From the NCBI GenBank assembly GCA_037951105.1, contig JBAMJV010003812.1, forward strand, positions 62,001-126,000: a DNA stretch of 64,000 nucleotides. Reading direction: 5' to 3'. Positions 11,141 through 21,666 of the stretch are shown here, piece after piece (the first letter of the stretch is position 1; each line of letters starts with the position of its first letter). The translations under genes were made by a program, and so were the position numbers. The notes under the pieces were generated by a model, which was given only the letters and a program-made list of their open reading frames with translations, was not told the origin of the DNA and ran no database searches. Origin of the DNA: Echinarachnius parma (taxonomy: Eukaryota > Echinodermata > Echinoidea > Clypeasteroida > Echinarachniidae).

Positions 11141-11433
11141 ATTGTCTACAATCATGCCATATATATACTTAAGATCGATTGAATATAAGTAATTATCAAT
11201 GAAATGTTAGCAGTCCAATTTCTCTTTCTTTTATTTAATAAATTTAGGTTTTAAAAACATATTGTACACAGTTTATGTAATATTTATAATGATTTAATTC
11301 AGTGCAATACACGAACGTTATCGGACATTTAACGCCTTGTACACCGAATGATAACATGTCTCTATATCGAATTGGGAATTTTAGAGAATATAATGTGACT
11401 AAAAAAAAAGAAGTTTTGTTTCCACATGCTCAG

Positions 11434-11628
11434 GGATCATTGTGACGTAGTGAGATTCCTGTTGGACAAGGGCATTGATGTGAATACAGTTGACGATGAA
11501 ATGACTTCGCTTCAAGTTGCTGTAAAACACGGGCACCTTGAGTGCGTTCGTGTTCTTGTTAGTGCGGGAGCGGACCTTACATACGGGTTGCCAAAAGGAG
11601 GAACCGCCCTTCATGTTGCTGCTCTATG
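11434..11628 (+). CDS. Ankyrin double-repeat exon 6
   Basis: A 195-bp exon between acceptor TGCTCAG and donor GTGAGA, with the same phases as its sisters. It encodes DHCDVVRFLLDKGIDVNTV, DDEMTSLQVAVKHGHLECV and GADLTYGLPKGGTALHVA. It is one codon shorter than the 198-bp sisters, lost in the DxDGxTS loop, so the frame is kept. LQVAVK replaces the usual LHxAAx, so the TPLH signature of the second helix is altered. Confidence 0.83.
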
Positions 11629-11968
11629 GTGAGAAACGGATTAGGGGGTAGTTTGATACATTTCTCACAATCGTGCCAGATATATTTCAGATCATTGCAG
11701 AGATTGACTATCAATAATTATCGATTAAATTACATATGTGAGCAGAAAAAAAATTATCTTTTTAAATTTGAACAATTTAGGTTTTAAAACAAAATATTGT
11801 ACAAAGTCCATGTCTTATTTATAATGATTGAATTCAGTGCAATATATTTAGTTTATTATAAATATAACGCCCGGCAGGCACTGCATGAAAAATGTATGTG
11901 TATCAAAATAAGACTTTTAGGAAATATAATGGGACTCACGAAAATTTGTTTCGTTTACATATGCTCAG

Positions 11969-12166
11969 GGGTCATTGCGAAATAGTACGATTCCTGTTGG
12001 ACCAGGGCGTGGATGTGAATACAGCAGCTGACTTTGATTTAACCGCGCTTCATTTTGCTGCAATCAATGGTCACCTTGAGTGCGTTCGCGTTCTGATTAG
12101 TGCGGGAGCGGATCTTTCAGCCGGGATATCAGACGGATGGACCGCCCTTCATAATGCTGTTAGAAA
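11969..12166 (+). CDS. Ankyrin double-repeat exon 7
   Basis: A 198-bp exon between acceptor ATGCTCAG and donor GTGAGA, phase 2 at both ends. It encodes [38 protein letters not shown] and SAGADLSAGISDGWTALHNA. It is the last member of the near-identical array. The intron between it and exon 6 resembles the intron before exon 6, evidence of recent tandem duplication. Confidence 0.86.
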
Positions 12167-12317
12167 GTGAGAAATGGATTATGGAATTATGTGGAATATG
12201 TTTACTGCAAATTTGAGATAAAATTTTGCATTTTTTGTGAACAACAAGTGAAATATTCAATGTCTCTCACATTTAAATAATCATTTGATTTTCCAATGAA
12301 AGAGTGTAAATTGGCTA

Positions 12318-12640
12318 GTCCCGGGGGGGGGGGGGGGGGGGGGGGGGGGCTCGAATTATTTTTTGACGGGGGTGTGCCGCACGGAAATCTGAAATAGGGG
12401 TCTTAAGAGCAGACTACAAGCACAAAATATAAGGTCTTTGGAGCTACAAAAACCATGAAACGGGAGTTAAGGGGTCTAAGGAGTAGACTAAAACAGTCAA
12501 AATACGGGCAAGTCATTTTGGAGCGGCAATTTTTGAAAATCTTGAGAGCGGCAATCGGGTGTGAAAACGGGGGTCTTGTAGGTGGCACATACCCGTCATT
12601 ATACATGAGTGCCCCCCCCCCCCAAAAAAAAATCCACACA
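12318..12640. repeat. G-run and C-run bounded repeat
   Basis: A run of about 26 G at about 12324 and a run of C at about 12612 enclose about 260 bp containing repeated GGGGTCT and GAGCGGCAAT motifs. The layout resembles the other G/C-tailed mini-elements in this window, but I could not define terminal repeats. No gene is seen. Confidence 0.4.
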
Positions 12641-12829
12641 ATTATACATGAAATGCATGTTTTCTTCAAATTCAAGACATGCAATCTGTTTTTGCCATTC
12701 CTTTTCCTATTGACTATACTTCCTTTTGATATTTCATGATCTTTTGTTTCTTTAAAATTTGATAAAAAGTGTAAACAATCTCAAATATTGAAGAAAAACA
12801 ATTCCTTCTTTCAACAATTTTTCCAGTGC

Positions 12830-14535
12830 TGTAAATTTGAGTTCTGGTATTAAAAAGAGAGTACAGTTTTGGTCCAACTGAATTTTAGTAATCAAAACCT
12901 GCACCATTACATTACAAACTAAACCCCTCACAAAAAGTTCCGCAATTCAAGTTTGAGCGTTCATATCTCTCGTATTTCTTTATTACCGTTTATGAATTTG
13001 GTATCTTCGGGAAGCTTGTATTCTCCCCGTTACACTGATATGACATTTACTATGAATATTTGATCATGGAATGTGCATGACACCCGAATGCGGGGCAAAG
13101 TCAAAAGTGAAATGTTGCAAAATGCATTGATAGTGCCAACAATGTACCCTCCTTTTGTGGGGAGAATAAAGTGTTCTAAATGATGTTCAGTCGGTCATGC
13201 GTGAATGTCAATGGCGTTGTACCATTGTTTTCGGAGGATGAAATGTGCCTTTATGATTTTGAGGTGGTGCAATAAAGTTTTTGTATGTTAGGAAGATTCA
13301 TTGTGTTTTATTGACTAATTGAAAAAGTATCACTATGTTTTATTTGTACACAGATTTTTGCAAAAAGTTCCCCAGTTCAAGTTTGAGCGTTTATATCACT
13401 CCTATTACTTTATTACTGTGCATAAATTTGGTATCATTGGAAAGCTTAGTTTCACCCCTTTACATTGGTATGACATTTGTTATGAATATGTTATCATGGA
13501 ATGTGCAGTACAACTGAATAAGGGGCAAAGTAAAATATTAAATGTTGCAAAATGCATTGATATTGCCAATATGATTTATCATGTCTTTGGGAGAATAATT
13601 GATATGGTGAATGATGTTGAGGCAATAATGCATGATGTCTATGGCGTATTATCATTACCCTGGAGGATGGAATGATTTTGAAGTGGTCATGAATACAATA
13701 ATGAATTACATGTATTGTGTTGTTTGGACAATAATTAAAAGTGACGTTCGTACTGTAATAGTGGTGGATTTTGTGTAATCTGTGTAAAAGTCAAACAAAT
13801 GATAATTTCTCAACCAGTCAAAAAAACAAATTACATCTTCCTAACAACATACACAAACGTTATTGCACCACTTCAAAATCATAAAGACATATTTCATCCT
13901 CCAAAGAAAACGTTAATACGACATCGACATTCACGCATGTCCGACTGAACATCATTCAAAACACTTTATTCTCCCGACAAAAGGAGAGTACACTGTTGAC
14001 AATATCAATGCATTTTTCAACATTTCACTTTTGACTTGCCCCATATTCGGGTGTCATGCACATTCCATGATAACATATTCATAGCAAACGTCATATCAAT
14101 GTAAAGGGTGGAATACAAGCATTCTAATGATACCAAATTCATGAACGGTAATAAAGTAATAGGAGAGATATGAACGCCCAAACTTGAATTGCGGAACTTT
14201 TTGTGAGGGATTTATTAGTTATACCTCCACCATGCTCGAAATGTATAAAACATTACAAATGAAGTAAAAAGCCTGTTATTCAAAAAGAGCCGTTCAAATT
14301 CAATGGGGCGCTCTTGAAAATGCATTGGTTTCAATAATTTTAAATAAAATATTATGCATGTAATGTTTTGATGAAATAGTGATTAGATAGAGAGCTAATC
14401 AACAACTACATGTATTAAAAAACCTCTTTTGTAAATTTTTGAAATGAGGAATCATTTTTTAAATTTGTTTAACGGCTGGTTCAAAATTATCGAACATTGT
14501 TCTATACCAGAACTCAACTATCCCTTTAATAAGGT
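12830..14535. repeat. MITE R2 copy split by a foldback element
   Basis: R2 sequence runs from TTTGAGTTCTGG (12838) to ATTACAAACTA (12921). It resumes at 14213 with TTAGTTATACCTCCACC and ends at ACTCAACTATCCCTTTAA (about 14532). The two parts join exactly as in the uninterrupted copy at 3251-3805. Confidence 0.75.
12922..14212. mobile_element. Foldback element with about 370-bp inverted repeats
   Basis: A 1.29-kb element inserted at a TA (duplicated as TA on both sides) inside R2. The left arm (12922-13310) and right arm (13838-14212) are inverted repeats beginning AACCCCTCACAAAAAGTTCC and AATCCCTCACAAAAAGTTCC. A third, diverged copy of the arm lies between them in direct orientation to the left arm (about 13358-13700). 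The TA target suggests mobilisation by a Tc1/mariner-type transposase in trans. The open frame of about 118 codons inside is only read-through of the middle arm copy. Confidence 0.8.
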
Positions 14536-14653
14536 TATTAAAAGGGGCAAATAACCCATCCCTCTTGCTACGCCACTAAAGGCGAGCTTTATTTTTTTAT
14601 TATTATGATGAACATTTTGAATCTTACTTTATTTGTAATTACCTAACACGCAG

Positions 14654-14810
14654 GGGTCATACACTTGTTGTCAAGTACTTACTGGACAAAGGAGCGGATG
14701 TCAATGGAGCAGATCAAGATGGGCTCACACTCCTTCATGAGGCTGCACAAGAGGGACATGTGGATGTTGTCCAAGTACTTCTCGGTCATGGCAGCAATGT
14801 GGATGCAAAG
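14654..14810 (+). CDS. Ankyrin exon 8, different subtype
   Basis: A 157-bp exon between acceptor ACACGCAG and donor GTAAAA. It encodes GHTLVVKYLLDKGADVNGA, DQDGLTLLHEAAQEGHVDVV and QVLLGHGSNVDAK. Unlike the array exons it ends in phase 0 and its repeats have a different consensus, so it is not part of the recent duplication. Its start phase matches the end phase of exon 7. Its last repeat continues directly into the exon at 16686 (NVDAK joined to TINGSTALHLAA), which supports splicing between them. Confidence 0.78.
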
Positions 14811-15417
14811 GTAAAACTGTTACTGGGTGATCTAAATGTAATCGATACGTCATCCAATATATTATCATGGAAATCAGAATCATGCTAAAATTGAACAATT
14901 ACTATGCTCATCATAGGCAGGGGTTGGGAGCTTAAGTTCCTCCCCCACCCCATTCTTTTAAAAAAGGGCCATACTCGGGTAAAACATAAATGAAATTCGG
15001 GCAAAACGTGTCATATTTGGGCAAAATAATGTTATATTCTGGCAAAATCATCTCATATTCGGGCAAAATCATGTTATTTTCGGAGACACAACCATTTCAT
15101 ATTCGGGCACAATCGTGTAATTAGCACTGAACAATTGAAAATGTGTTGTTTTCGGGCATCAACAAGCAAGGCAAATACAAAACTTGTTTGTTATGTTTGT
15201 TTGCCAGGTAAAAATTCGGGCAAAAGATCCTCAGCCCCCCCCCCCCCTGAAAAGAGCATGCCCCTACACCTATCCTCCCGTGCCACAAATATTGCAACAT
15301 AGACACATGCATAACACAGGAGGCAATTTATGACATGAAAATAAGTGCTGTTTAATTTGTAGTACATGATTTGAGATGTTATTATCAGGCACATTTTATT
15401 AACATGTCAAGAGTCAT

Positions 15418-16462
15418 GTGTCATGTAAAGTTAAGGAAGTTCTGGTATTTTGTTGGGTACCCGCGCCCTCTGATGATGGCGCGCATCCTCCTTGGCAGAG
15501 TCGCGTAGAGACCATGCAGTCTTTTTTGGGTGATGCTGCCCCAGACCCTGAAGATAGAGCGGATCAAACGCTCCCTGGTGGTTGGTCGGTCCGTGGTGAG
15601 GGCTATCATGATGTCATTCCATAGATCTCAATCGGGTTAGCATCAGGTGATTGCGCTGGCCACTGCACCCCGTTGACGCCATTTCCGTCATATCATTGGT
15701 CCATCTGGGCAGCCCTGCGCGCCGGTGCGTTGTCATCCTGGAAAATGAAGGGGTGTTGCGCGTCGCCAAAGATTTTAACAAGTAAGAGTCCAGAATCTCC
15801 CGATATTTGGCGTTATCCATGTTCCCGTCCACGATAACAAGATCGCCGACTCCATAGTTGCCGACTCACCCCCAAACCACGACTGAAACTGCATTCCTTT
15901 GAGTGTAGGTCAGGTTCATTGGGTCGTATGAGGTGTTGGGTTCACGCAAGACTCTCACTCTTCCGTCGTTGGAAGAAAGGCAAAACCTACTCTCGTCGGA
16001 AAAGACGAAGTGACTCCAATTGTCCTCCACCGTCCAATCTCTCACTCTGGTGGCTCACCTGATGCGTCTCCGGCGATTGACACGAGTTGTGAGAATCTTC
16101 CTCCTGGAAATGCGGGCAAGAATATTGTGGGAGTTTATATGCGTCTTTGTGTCGTCCTCTTCAAAGATTCTCCTACCAATCCTGCCGCTCCAGTGAGCTG
16201 CCAAAGTTTGTGCAGGTTCGAATCGGGTCATACGAGCCTGACGCAGGAGGTACCGATCTTCCATACGCGTGGTCTTACTACCTCTGCCAGGTCTTGGTCG
16301 CTTGTCAGAATTGTCTGTTTCCCTATGGCGTTTACACACTCTGTACACCGTTTGACGGCATACCCGAAAGCGTTCAACAATCTGAGCCACCGAAACCCCC
16401 TCCTCCCTCAGGGCGACGATCTGTCGGCGTTGCACGTTAGATAGCTCGGCTGTCCTAACCAT
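15418..16462 (-). pseudogene. Tc1/mariner-family transposase, dead
   Basis: The reverse-strand start ATG at 16460-16462 opens MVRTAELSNVQRRQIVALRE, followed by a paired-like helix-turn-helix (VSVAQIVERFRVCRQTVYRV) as in Tc1 transposases. Downstream pieces in shifted frames resemble the DDE domain: a SDESRF-like block near 15990, an aligned QDDNAP-like block near 15740 and DANPIE near 15640. The total span, about 348 codons, equals a full Tc1 transposase. Frameshifts after residue 135 and near 15830 and 15620 make it inactive. It lies in the intron between ankyrin exons 8 and 9. I could not define its terminal repeats. Confidence 0.75.
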
Positions 16463-16685
16463 GGTGTGTGCATGAGTGACTAAGTGGCCTTAAATGAGAA
16501 AGTGAACAATGTGCACCTTCCTTTTATTCCGGAATGTTGGTCACTATTCCATGATTTGTTTTTGTCAAATTCTGTGTTCATCGTTTTGAAATGTACACTT
16601 TAAAATATTTCAACAAATGTTTACATATTCAAATGTAAAACACACTAAATCTGCTTTTAAATCGAATGTTCCACTCTACTAAAAG

Positions 16686-16831
16686 ACGATAAACGGCTCG
16701 ACAGCGCTTCATCTAGCAGCAAGAAAGGAACACTGGGACTGCGTGCGTGTCCTTGCGGGTGAAGAGTACACGAGTAGGGATCCCATTCACGAAGACTCTA
16801 CGACTCAAACCCACGAAGAGAATAACGTGAT
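16686..16831 (+). CDS. Ankyrin exon 9 and linker
   Basis: A 146-bp exon between acceptor CTAAAAG and donor GTAAGT. It starts in phase 0, matching the end of the exon at 14654, and reads TINGSTALHLAARKEHW, then DCVRVLAGEE, completing the last ankyrin repeat. A charged linker follows (SRDPIHEDSTTQTHEENNV). It ends in phase 2, which matches the Death-domain exon at 21383. The acceptor has a short pyrimidine tract (TCCACTCTACTAAAAG), so the start is likely but not certain. Confidence 0.7.
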
Positions 16832-16929
16832 GTAAGTTATTTGACTGTTCAGGTTTAATGAAGACAAAACTTCCCATTAAGTTTGTAATTCCCGGTTATA
16901 TGTCTTGATCTGTCTATTCTATATATAAT

Positions 16930-17475
16930 CTATCAGGCTATAGTTCATCCACACATTTGACAAAGCCATCATCATGACATTCCCATCTCTAGCAAACCTG
17001 GGCCATGTGGCCTTTCCCATGTATGATTTTACTTCATCTCTCCATCTTTTCTTTTGCCTCCCTCTTCTTCTCTTTCACTTCACAGGTTGCTATTATGTGA
17101 AGCGATATGTCCATCTTCTTGCTGAAGTCTTGTTACTTGCCCATCCTATCTCCAATTTGATTCTCTTACTTTCTCAATAATGTCCTTAACCTTCGTTTTC
17201 TGTCTTATGATTAATTTTGTCTCTAAAAAATAAATGCGCAATTTTTTCTCCATAGCTCGTTGAGTTGTCACAAGCCTCTGTTCTAGTTATTTTGTCAATG
17301 ACCATGCTTCTTATCCATATGTGATTGCTGTAAGAATGCATTGGTTGAATAATCTTCTTAGTGGCAGGGGCATATTTGTATCGATGAATATGTCTTTGTA
17401 TCTTCCAAAATTCATCCATCTAGCTGCTTTCACTCTTTACCCTAACCAGGCCGGGTCATTTTGGCTATGCTCTGT

Positions 17476-17508
<33 letters not shown>

Positions 17509-18430
17509 GGGGTGTATTATAGGAAAAACAAAACAATTTTCATAAGATTTGTACACAAATCACAACATTTAGCGATTTTCGGGCCGACGTTCACTTACAA
17601 AAGGTCACGTGACTTTTGAACGGTATACCCGGTCGTCGCAAATTTGGTCTCAGAAGTTGCGCAAGACTTCAATAAAACAAATCATAAGGTTGCGCGGCAA
17701 TACATGGGCGCGTTGCGGACTTATCGCGCGAAAAGTCGAGGGAGAATCCACCCCCCCCCCCCCCCCCCCCCCGGCCTGGTTAGGGTTAACATTACTTCTT
17801 CTTTCTTGGTGTCGTGCTTTTTCAAAGTTTGTCCTAAATAGTTTTAACTACTCACTTTCGCTAATTTTCGACCGTCTATCTCAATGCTGTCTTCTATATC
17901 ATAGTTTATCATATATTTTGTTTTGTTTTGTCTTTGGGCATCCAAAAGTTTTGCTTTCCCTATTAAGACCGGTTTTGTATAATTGATGTTAAGATTAAGA
18001 CCACATTATCAGCGAATCTAAGATCAGTAAATATTTCCCCATCAATGTTTATTCCTCCATTTAAATGTGTCTCTTTTTAAAAACATCCTATAATGATAAT
18101 GTTTTAAATATCTTTGGAGATAATGTGCCTCCCTGCCGGACTCCCCTTTGGATCTTGACCCCCTTTGATGCATCATCGTCAATGTGGATTATGGCTATTG
18201 CGTTAGTATATTCCGGGGGGTATCAAACATATCTATATGTTCGATATAATCGAATGATTCAATGCCTTCTGATAGTCCCCAAATCCAAGGCACAGTTGAA
18301 GTTAGTATTCATTTGCCTTCTCAATGAGCTGATTTATAGCTTGTAAATGGTCAGTAGTTGAGAATCCAGCTCTGAACCCTGCTTGTTCTTTGGGTTGATT
18401 TGTGTACAGTATATCTAGTGAAGATCTTAT
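16930..18430 (-). mobile_element. RTE-type LINE remnant
   Basis: Reverse-strand translation in several frames gives [46 protein letters not shown] and LRFADNVV. These are the ordered reverse transcriptase motifs including a degenerate catalytic FADD box (here FADN). Further 3' come QRAMEKKL and RWRDEVKSYMG, typical of RTE C-termini. Stops and frameshifts are frequent. The endonuclease half is absent. A separate element at 17439-17786 is inserted in it. It lies in the intron before the Death-domain exon. Confidence 0.7.
17439..17786. mobile_element. Inverted-repeat element with very long G and C runs
   Basis: A 348-bp element bounded by the perfect 17-bp inverted repeat ACCCTAACCAGGCCGGG. A run of about 40 G (17467-17506) lies near the left end and about 24 C near the right. 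Flanks TTTA and TTAA hint at a TTA(A) target, unresolved. It interrupts the RTE remnant and carries no gene. Confidence 0.65.
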
Positions 18431-18579
18431 ACAAACGTAATGGTGTTGGGGGGGGGGGGGGGGGGGGGGGGGCTGGGGTGGCAAAATGTGCTAAAGTCGC
18501 CGGTGAGAGAGCTAAAGGTCCCACATTGGCATTCTCAGAATTACAGTTTTCAACCGAATGACAACCCAGTATAGGGGGT

Positions 18580-19130
18580 CTGGAGGGTGGAGCCGTAGTT
18601 GTGTTTTAGCCGCGCCATTCATAATACATATAGGACTGCCAAACAATATGTATTATAATAGTACATGTATATTACAGAAGGCATGACGTCATACAAATCT
18701 TTTTTTAGAATTTTCAAAATTTGAACTTCATTTTCAGAAAAAGCATAACAAATCATGTCTAAATACCGTAAAGCAATTGAATATGTTAATTATTGGCTGA
18801 GACATGCCCATCCTAATGAATTTTACTTCAATGGGCGATCAGTGTTATAGTGCACTGGTTCATAAAGTTATGAACCAGAGCACTATAACACTGATTGCCT
18901 ATTGACAAAAACAATCATTCGGATGGGCATATCTCAGCCAATACTTAACATATTCATTTAAAATTTGAAAATTCTAAAAAGAGATGTTCATGACGTCATA
19001 GATGACATCACACTTCACCACTCTATAGGATACGAAAGTCTATTTATTTTATTACCAACATACTATACGCACATAAATTTAAAGTATCTTGATGGCTCGA
19101 AACCCTGTATGAGTAGAGTCAAGGAACGTC
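18580..19130. mobile_element. Palindromic repeat, foldback type
   Basis: An imperfect palindrome centred at about 18866. The core hairpin at 18840-18893 pairs AGTGTTATAGTGCACTGGTT with its complement. Outward, GCTGAGACATGCCCATCC pairs with GGATGGGCATATCTCAGC, and TGACGTCA occurs in both arms. A partial copy lies at 44240-44450. No coding capacity is seen. Confidence 0.65.
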
Positions 19131-19539
19131 CACATTGGGGGCCTTGATGGGGGTCCAGAGAGCGGAGTCCCGGATCGAAGTTTTGAGATTTCAGCCATTT
19201 AAAACTGCAGTCTATAGTGAATCTATTCCTAACCTACTTTTCAAGTACAAAGCAAGGAAAAATGAAATAGTACAGGTGGTCAAACTAAGGGTCTTATAAC
19301 AGTTGCATATAGGGAGCACAGGAGCCCCGAAAGCATAGTGATATAAGCATTTATCATAGATGTTTGCTAATTAGGGATACAAATATCAATTCGAATTAAT
19401 AATTGAAGTTCAATTTACCACCTTCGCAGTTTAAACATGCGAGATACAGGGACCCCTTATCGACCTTGCCGGAGGTCCAGGGGTGGAGCCCCCGGAAACT
19501 TGTATATTTTTGCATTAGTAAGCACTCTCAAGATGGGGT

Positions 19540-20062
19540 GTAAAGCGCTAATTGAGTTTTGGTATAGAGGGTGCTACGCAAAATAATTTTGTTGTGAGAT
19601 AATGAAAAATTTAGTGTCAAATTTGAAAAAGCATACAATTCTAATGATAGAACAACATTTATTTGATCAAAATCGGTTCAGAAACGGCTGAAATATCCAT
19701 ACACATTACCATTTGTAATAATTGTGGTGAGTTTGAACCGACCGTTAAAAAATGTAAAAAAATGCTTCTCTTTTAAAAAAAATTACTAAAGAGGTTACAC
19801 AAAATTACCTCATCACTATTTAAACAAAACATCACAGGCTCAATATTTTAAATGGATGAAACCAATGAATTATTAGAAATCGCCCTCTTCAGTGTCAACG
19901 GCTCTTTTGGAATGATAACAGGCTTTTTACTTAGTCTTTTGTAGTTTTGTATTCCTTTCGACCATGGTGGAGATATAACTAGTTTGTTAAGTAATGGCGC
20001 AAGTTTTGGTTACTAAAATTCAGTTTGAACAAAACTGTACTGTCTCTACCAAAACTCAACTA
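19540..20062. mobile_element. MITE R2 copy, inverted
   Basis: This begins ATTGAGTTTTGGTATAGAGG and ends CTACCAAAACTCAACTATTAA, the reverse orientation of the copy at 3251. It again abuts the start of an R1 copy (AAGGGACTTA). Confidence 0.75.
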
Positions 20063-20615
20063 TTAAGGGACTTAATTATTAAATTGCCCAAATCCTCAAA
20101 ATCCATTTGGAATTCTAGCGGTACCCTCATACATTGTTTTATTCGTATTAACAATAAAAGCATTGGACAGGTTTTGTTTTTTAAAATTTCCATTTCGTTC
20201 AAAATAATATATTAACGATTGAAATGTTCGGACGGGACCTTTCCAGCCGTCTACAAAGTAAGTGCAATGAGTAAGTGAATTATAATTTCTATATGTTGCT
20301 TTCTCCCCTTTCTCTATCGCTTTCCCTATCAATAATTGTATATAGGCGTTTAATTGTATACACTGTATCTAATTGTGGGACCCCAAGGAAGAACAGCGGT
20401 TTTGTCTTTTTAATTCTGCTGAATTGGGTCAATCCCCCGTTGCACTTCATTATTGTATTTAATGTTGTGATTGCGGAAATAAATAAACAAACAAACAAAC
20501 AATATCACTTTGCATTTTCAGTGGCGGATCTACGGGGGGGGGGGGGGGGGGGGGGAATTTGAAAAACCGAAACTTGTCCCATGCTTTTATTGTTAATACG
20601 AATAAAACAAGACCA
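20063..20615 (+). repeat. MITE R1 copy, interrupted twice
   Basis: R1 runs from 20063 to about 20280 (AGGGACTTA to AGTAAGTGAAT) and continues at about 20506 with AATATCACTTTGCATTTTC. A retroelement 3' tail sits between, and a G-run element starting CAGTGGCGGATCTACGG follows at about 20519. After the G run, R1 sequence appears in inverted orientation (GAATTTGAAAAACCGAAACT) to about 20615. Confidence 0.65.
20281..20505 (+). mobile_element. Severely 5'-truncated LINE tail
   Basis: About 225 bp ending GCGGAAATAAATAAACAAAC and more AAAC units, a simple-repeat 3' tail like those of CR1/L2 elements. It is inserted in R1 with AAT shared at both junctions. No reverse transcriptase remains. Confidence 0.5.
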
Positions 20616-21382
20616 CTACTGCAGCTCAGCATATCTGACTTCAACATATTTTTTCTTCATATAACAATTTTCATTTCGTTCAGCGCTTGTGGACAGAATT
20701 GAAAGGTCGATTATTTTATATCTTTTATTTTCTGTGTCCTATTGATGACGGTTTAACTAAATCCCCGTGTCCTTATTATGTGTTTGAGAAATTGCATTGC
20801 CCAAGATAATTTGGAATTCGGGCTCCAGCAACCGAAATGTAGTTTGCAGTGGGAATTAATCATTATCTTGATGAGAAGCTATTTGCGTGCGAAGGTTGAT
20901 TGTGGATAATTATGTTTTTTCCTTCGTAAAGCATTATATATCCGTCGATGTTTTTCTTAGTTTTTACAATTATTGGGGCAGGTCAAAACTATATGTTTGT
21001 CACCCAATATTTGTATGGGGGGGGGGGGGCACTGCCCCCTGTCTTTCCCTTCCCTTGCCCCCTTCCCCCCATGATTGACGCCTCTGCAATACGGCCATGG
21101 AAACCTTCTAGTTTTAAGATACATTTGTATTCCCAATATAAAGTCACGATCGAGCCAGTTTTCTAAAATTACCTTAGTTTGTCTTTGCAGAGGGAAAACA
21201 TATATTCGTTCGGTTAGATATATATACATGTTATTAGCTATCAGGTCTATATATCATGCCAAGTACATACGGAATGTCATGTTTTGAAATAGCATAACCA
21301 ACGCAATATTGTAACTCGAAATACTCATGTACCAAATAGTATATTGACTAGCTATGATGATGATGTTTTTTCTCTATCGTAG

Positions 21383-21666
21383 ATCAAGACCATCTTCCGA
21401 CGACGAGGTTACTGATTGCGACATCGCGCTACTTTCAAGCGAAATACCTCCCGATCAGTACTACCAGGTTGGGACTAGTCTTGGGTTCAGCATTGGCAAG
21501 CTAAAGCATATCGAATACAGCTGCAGCCAATCTAGAACTGGAAACTCTTTTGTGGAAGTGCTTAATATTTGGAAGAAAGAGCGAATTCCAAAAGAAGCCA
21601 CCAAACAGATATTGATCTCTACAATAGCTCCTTTCATGAAACAGAAAGATCAAGACAATGCATACG
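21383..21666 (+). CDS. Death-domain exon
   Basis: A 284-bp exon between acceptor CTATCGTAG and donor GTGGGT. It encodes about 94 residues fitting a Death-fold domain: DCDIALLSSEIPPDQYYQVG, then TSLGFSIGKLKHIEYSCS, NSFVEVLNIWKKE and ATKQILISTIAPF. The core order matches Death domains (LG.....L..IE, then LL..W, then L...L). Death domains mediate homotypic assembly in innate immune and apoptosis pathways. The start phase fits the end of the exon at 16686 (joined codon ATA, Ile) and the end phase fits the exon at 27393 (joined codon GTT, Val). Ankyrin plus Death in one chain is known in deuterostome immune-type proteins; the partner here is unknown. Confidence 0.75.

Noticed and set aside
10884-11192. 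Gly- and Pro-rich open frames on both strands
   Set aside because: They are translations of G and C runs in the mini-element inserted in the ankyrin exon. The same holds for similar frames near 7990, 17480, 17750, 18450, 20540, 22400, 49230 and 59580.
13319-13675. Open frame of about 118 codons on the plus strand
   Set aside because: It coincides with the middle arm copy of the foldback element; the homologous arms do not keep the frame, and no domain or codon pattern supports a protein.
17439-17456. Telomere-like CCCTAACC sequence
   Set aside because: It occurs once at each end in inverted orientation as a transposon terminus, not as a tandem telomeric array.
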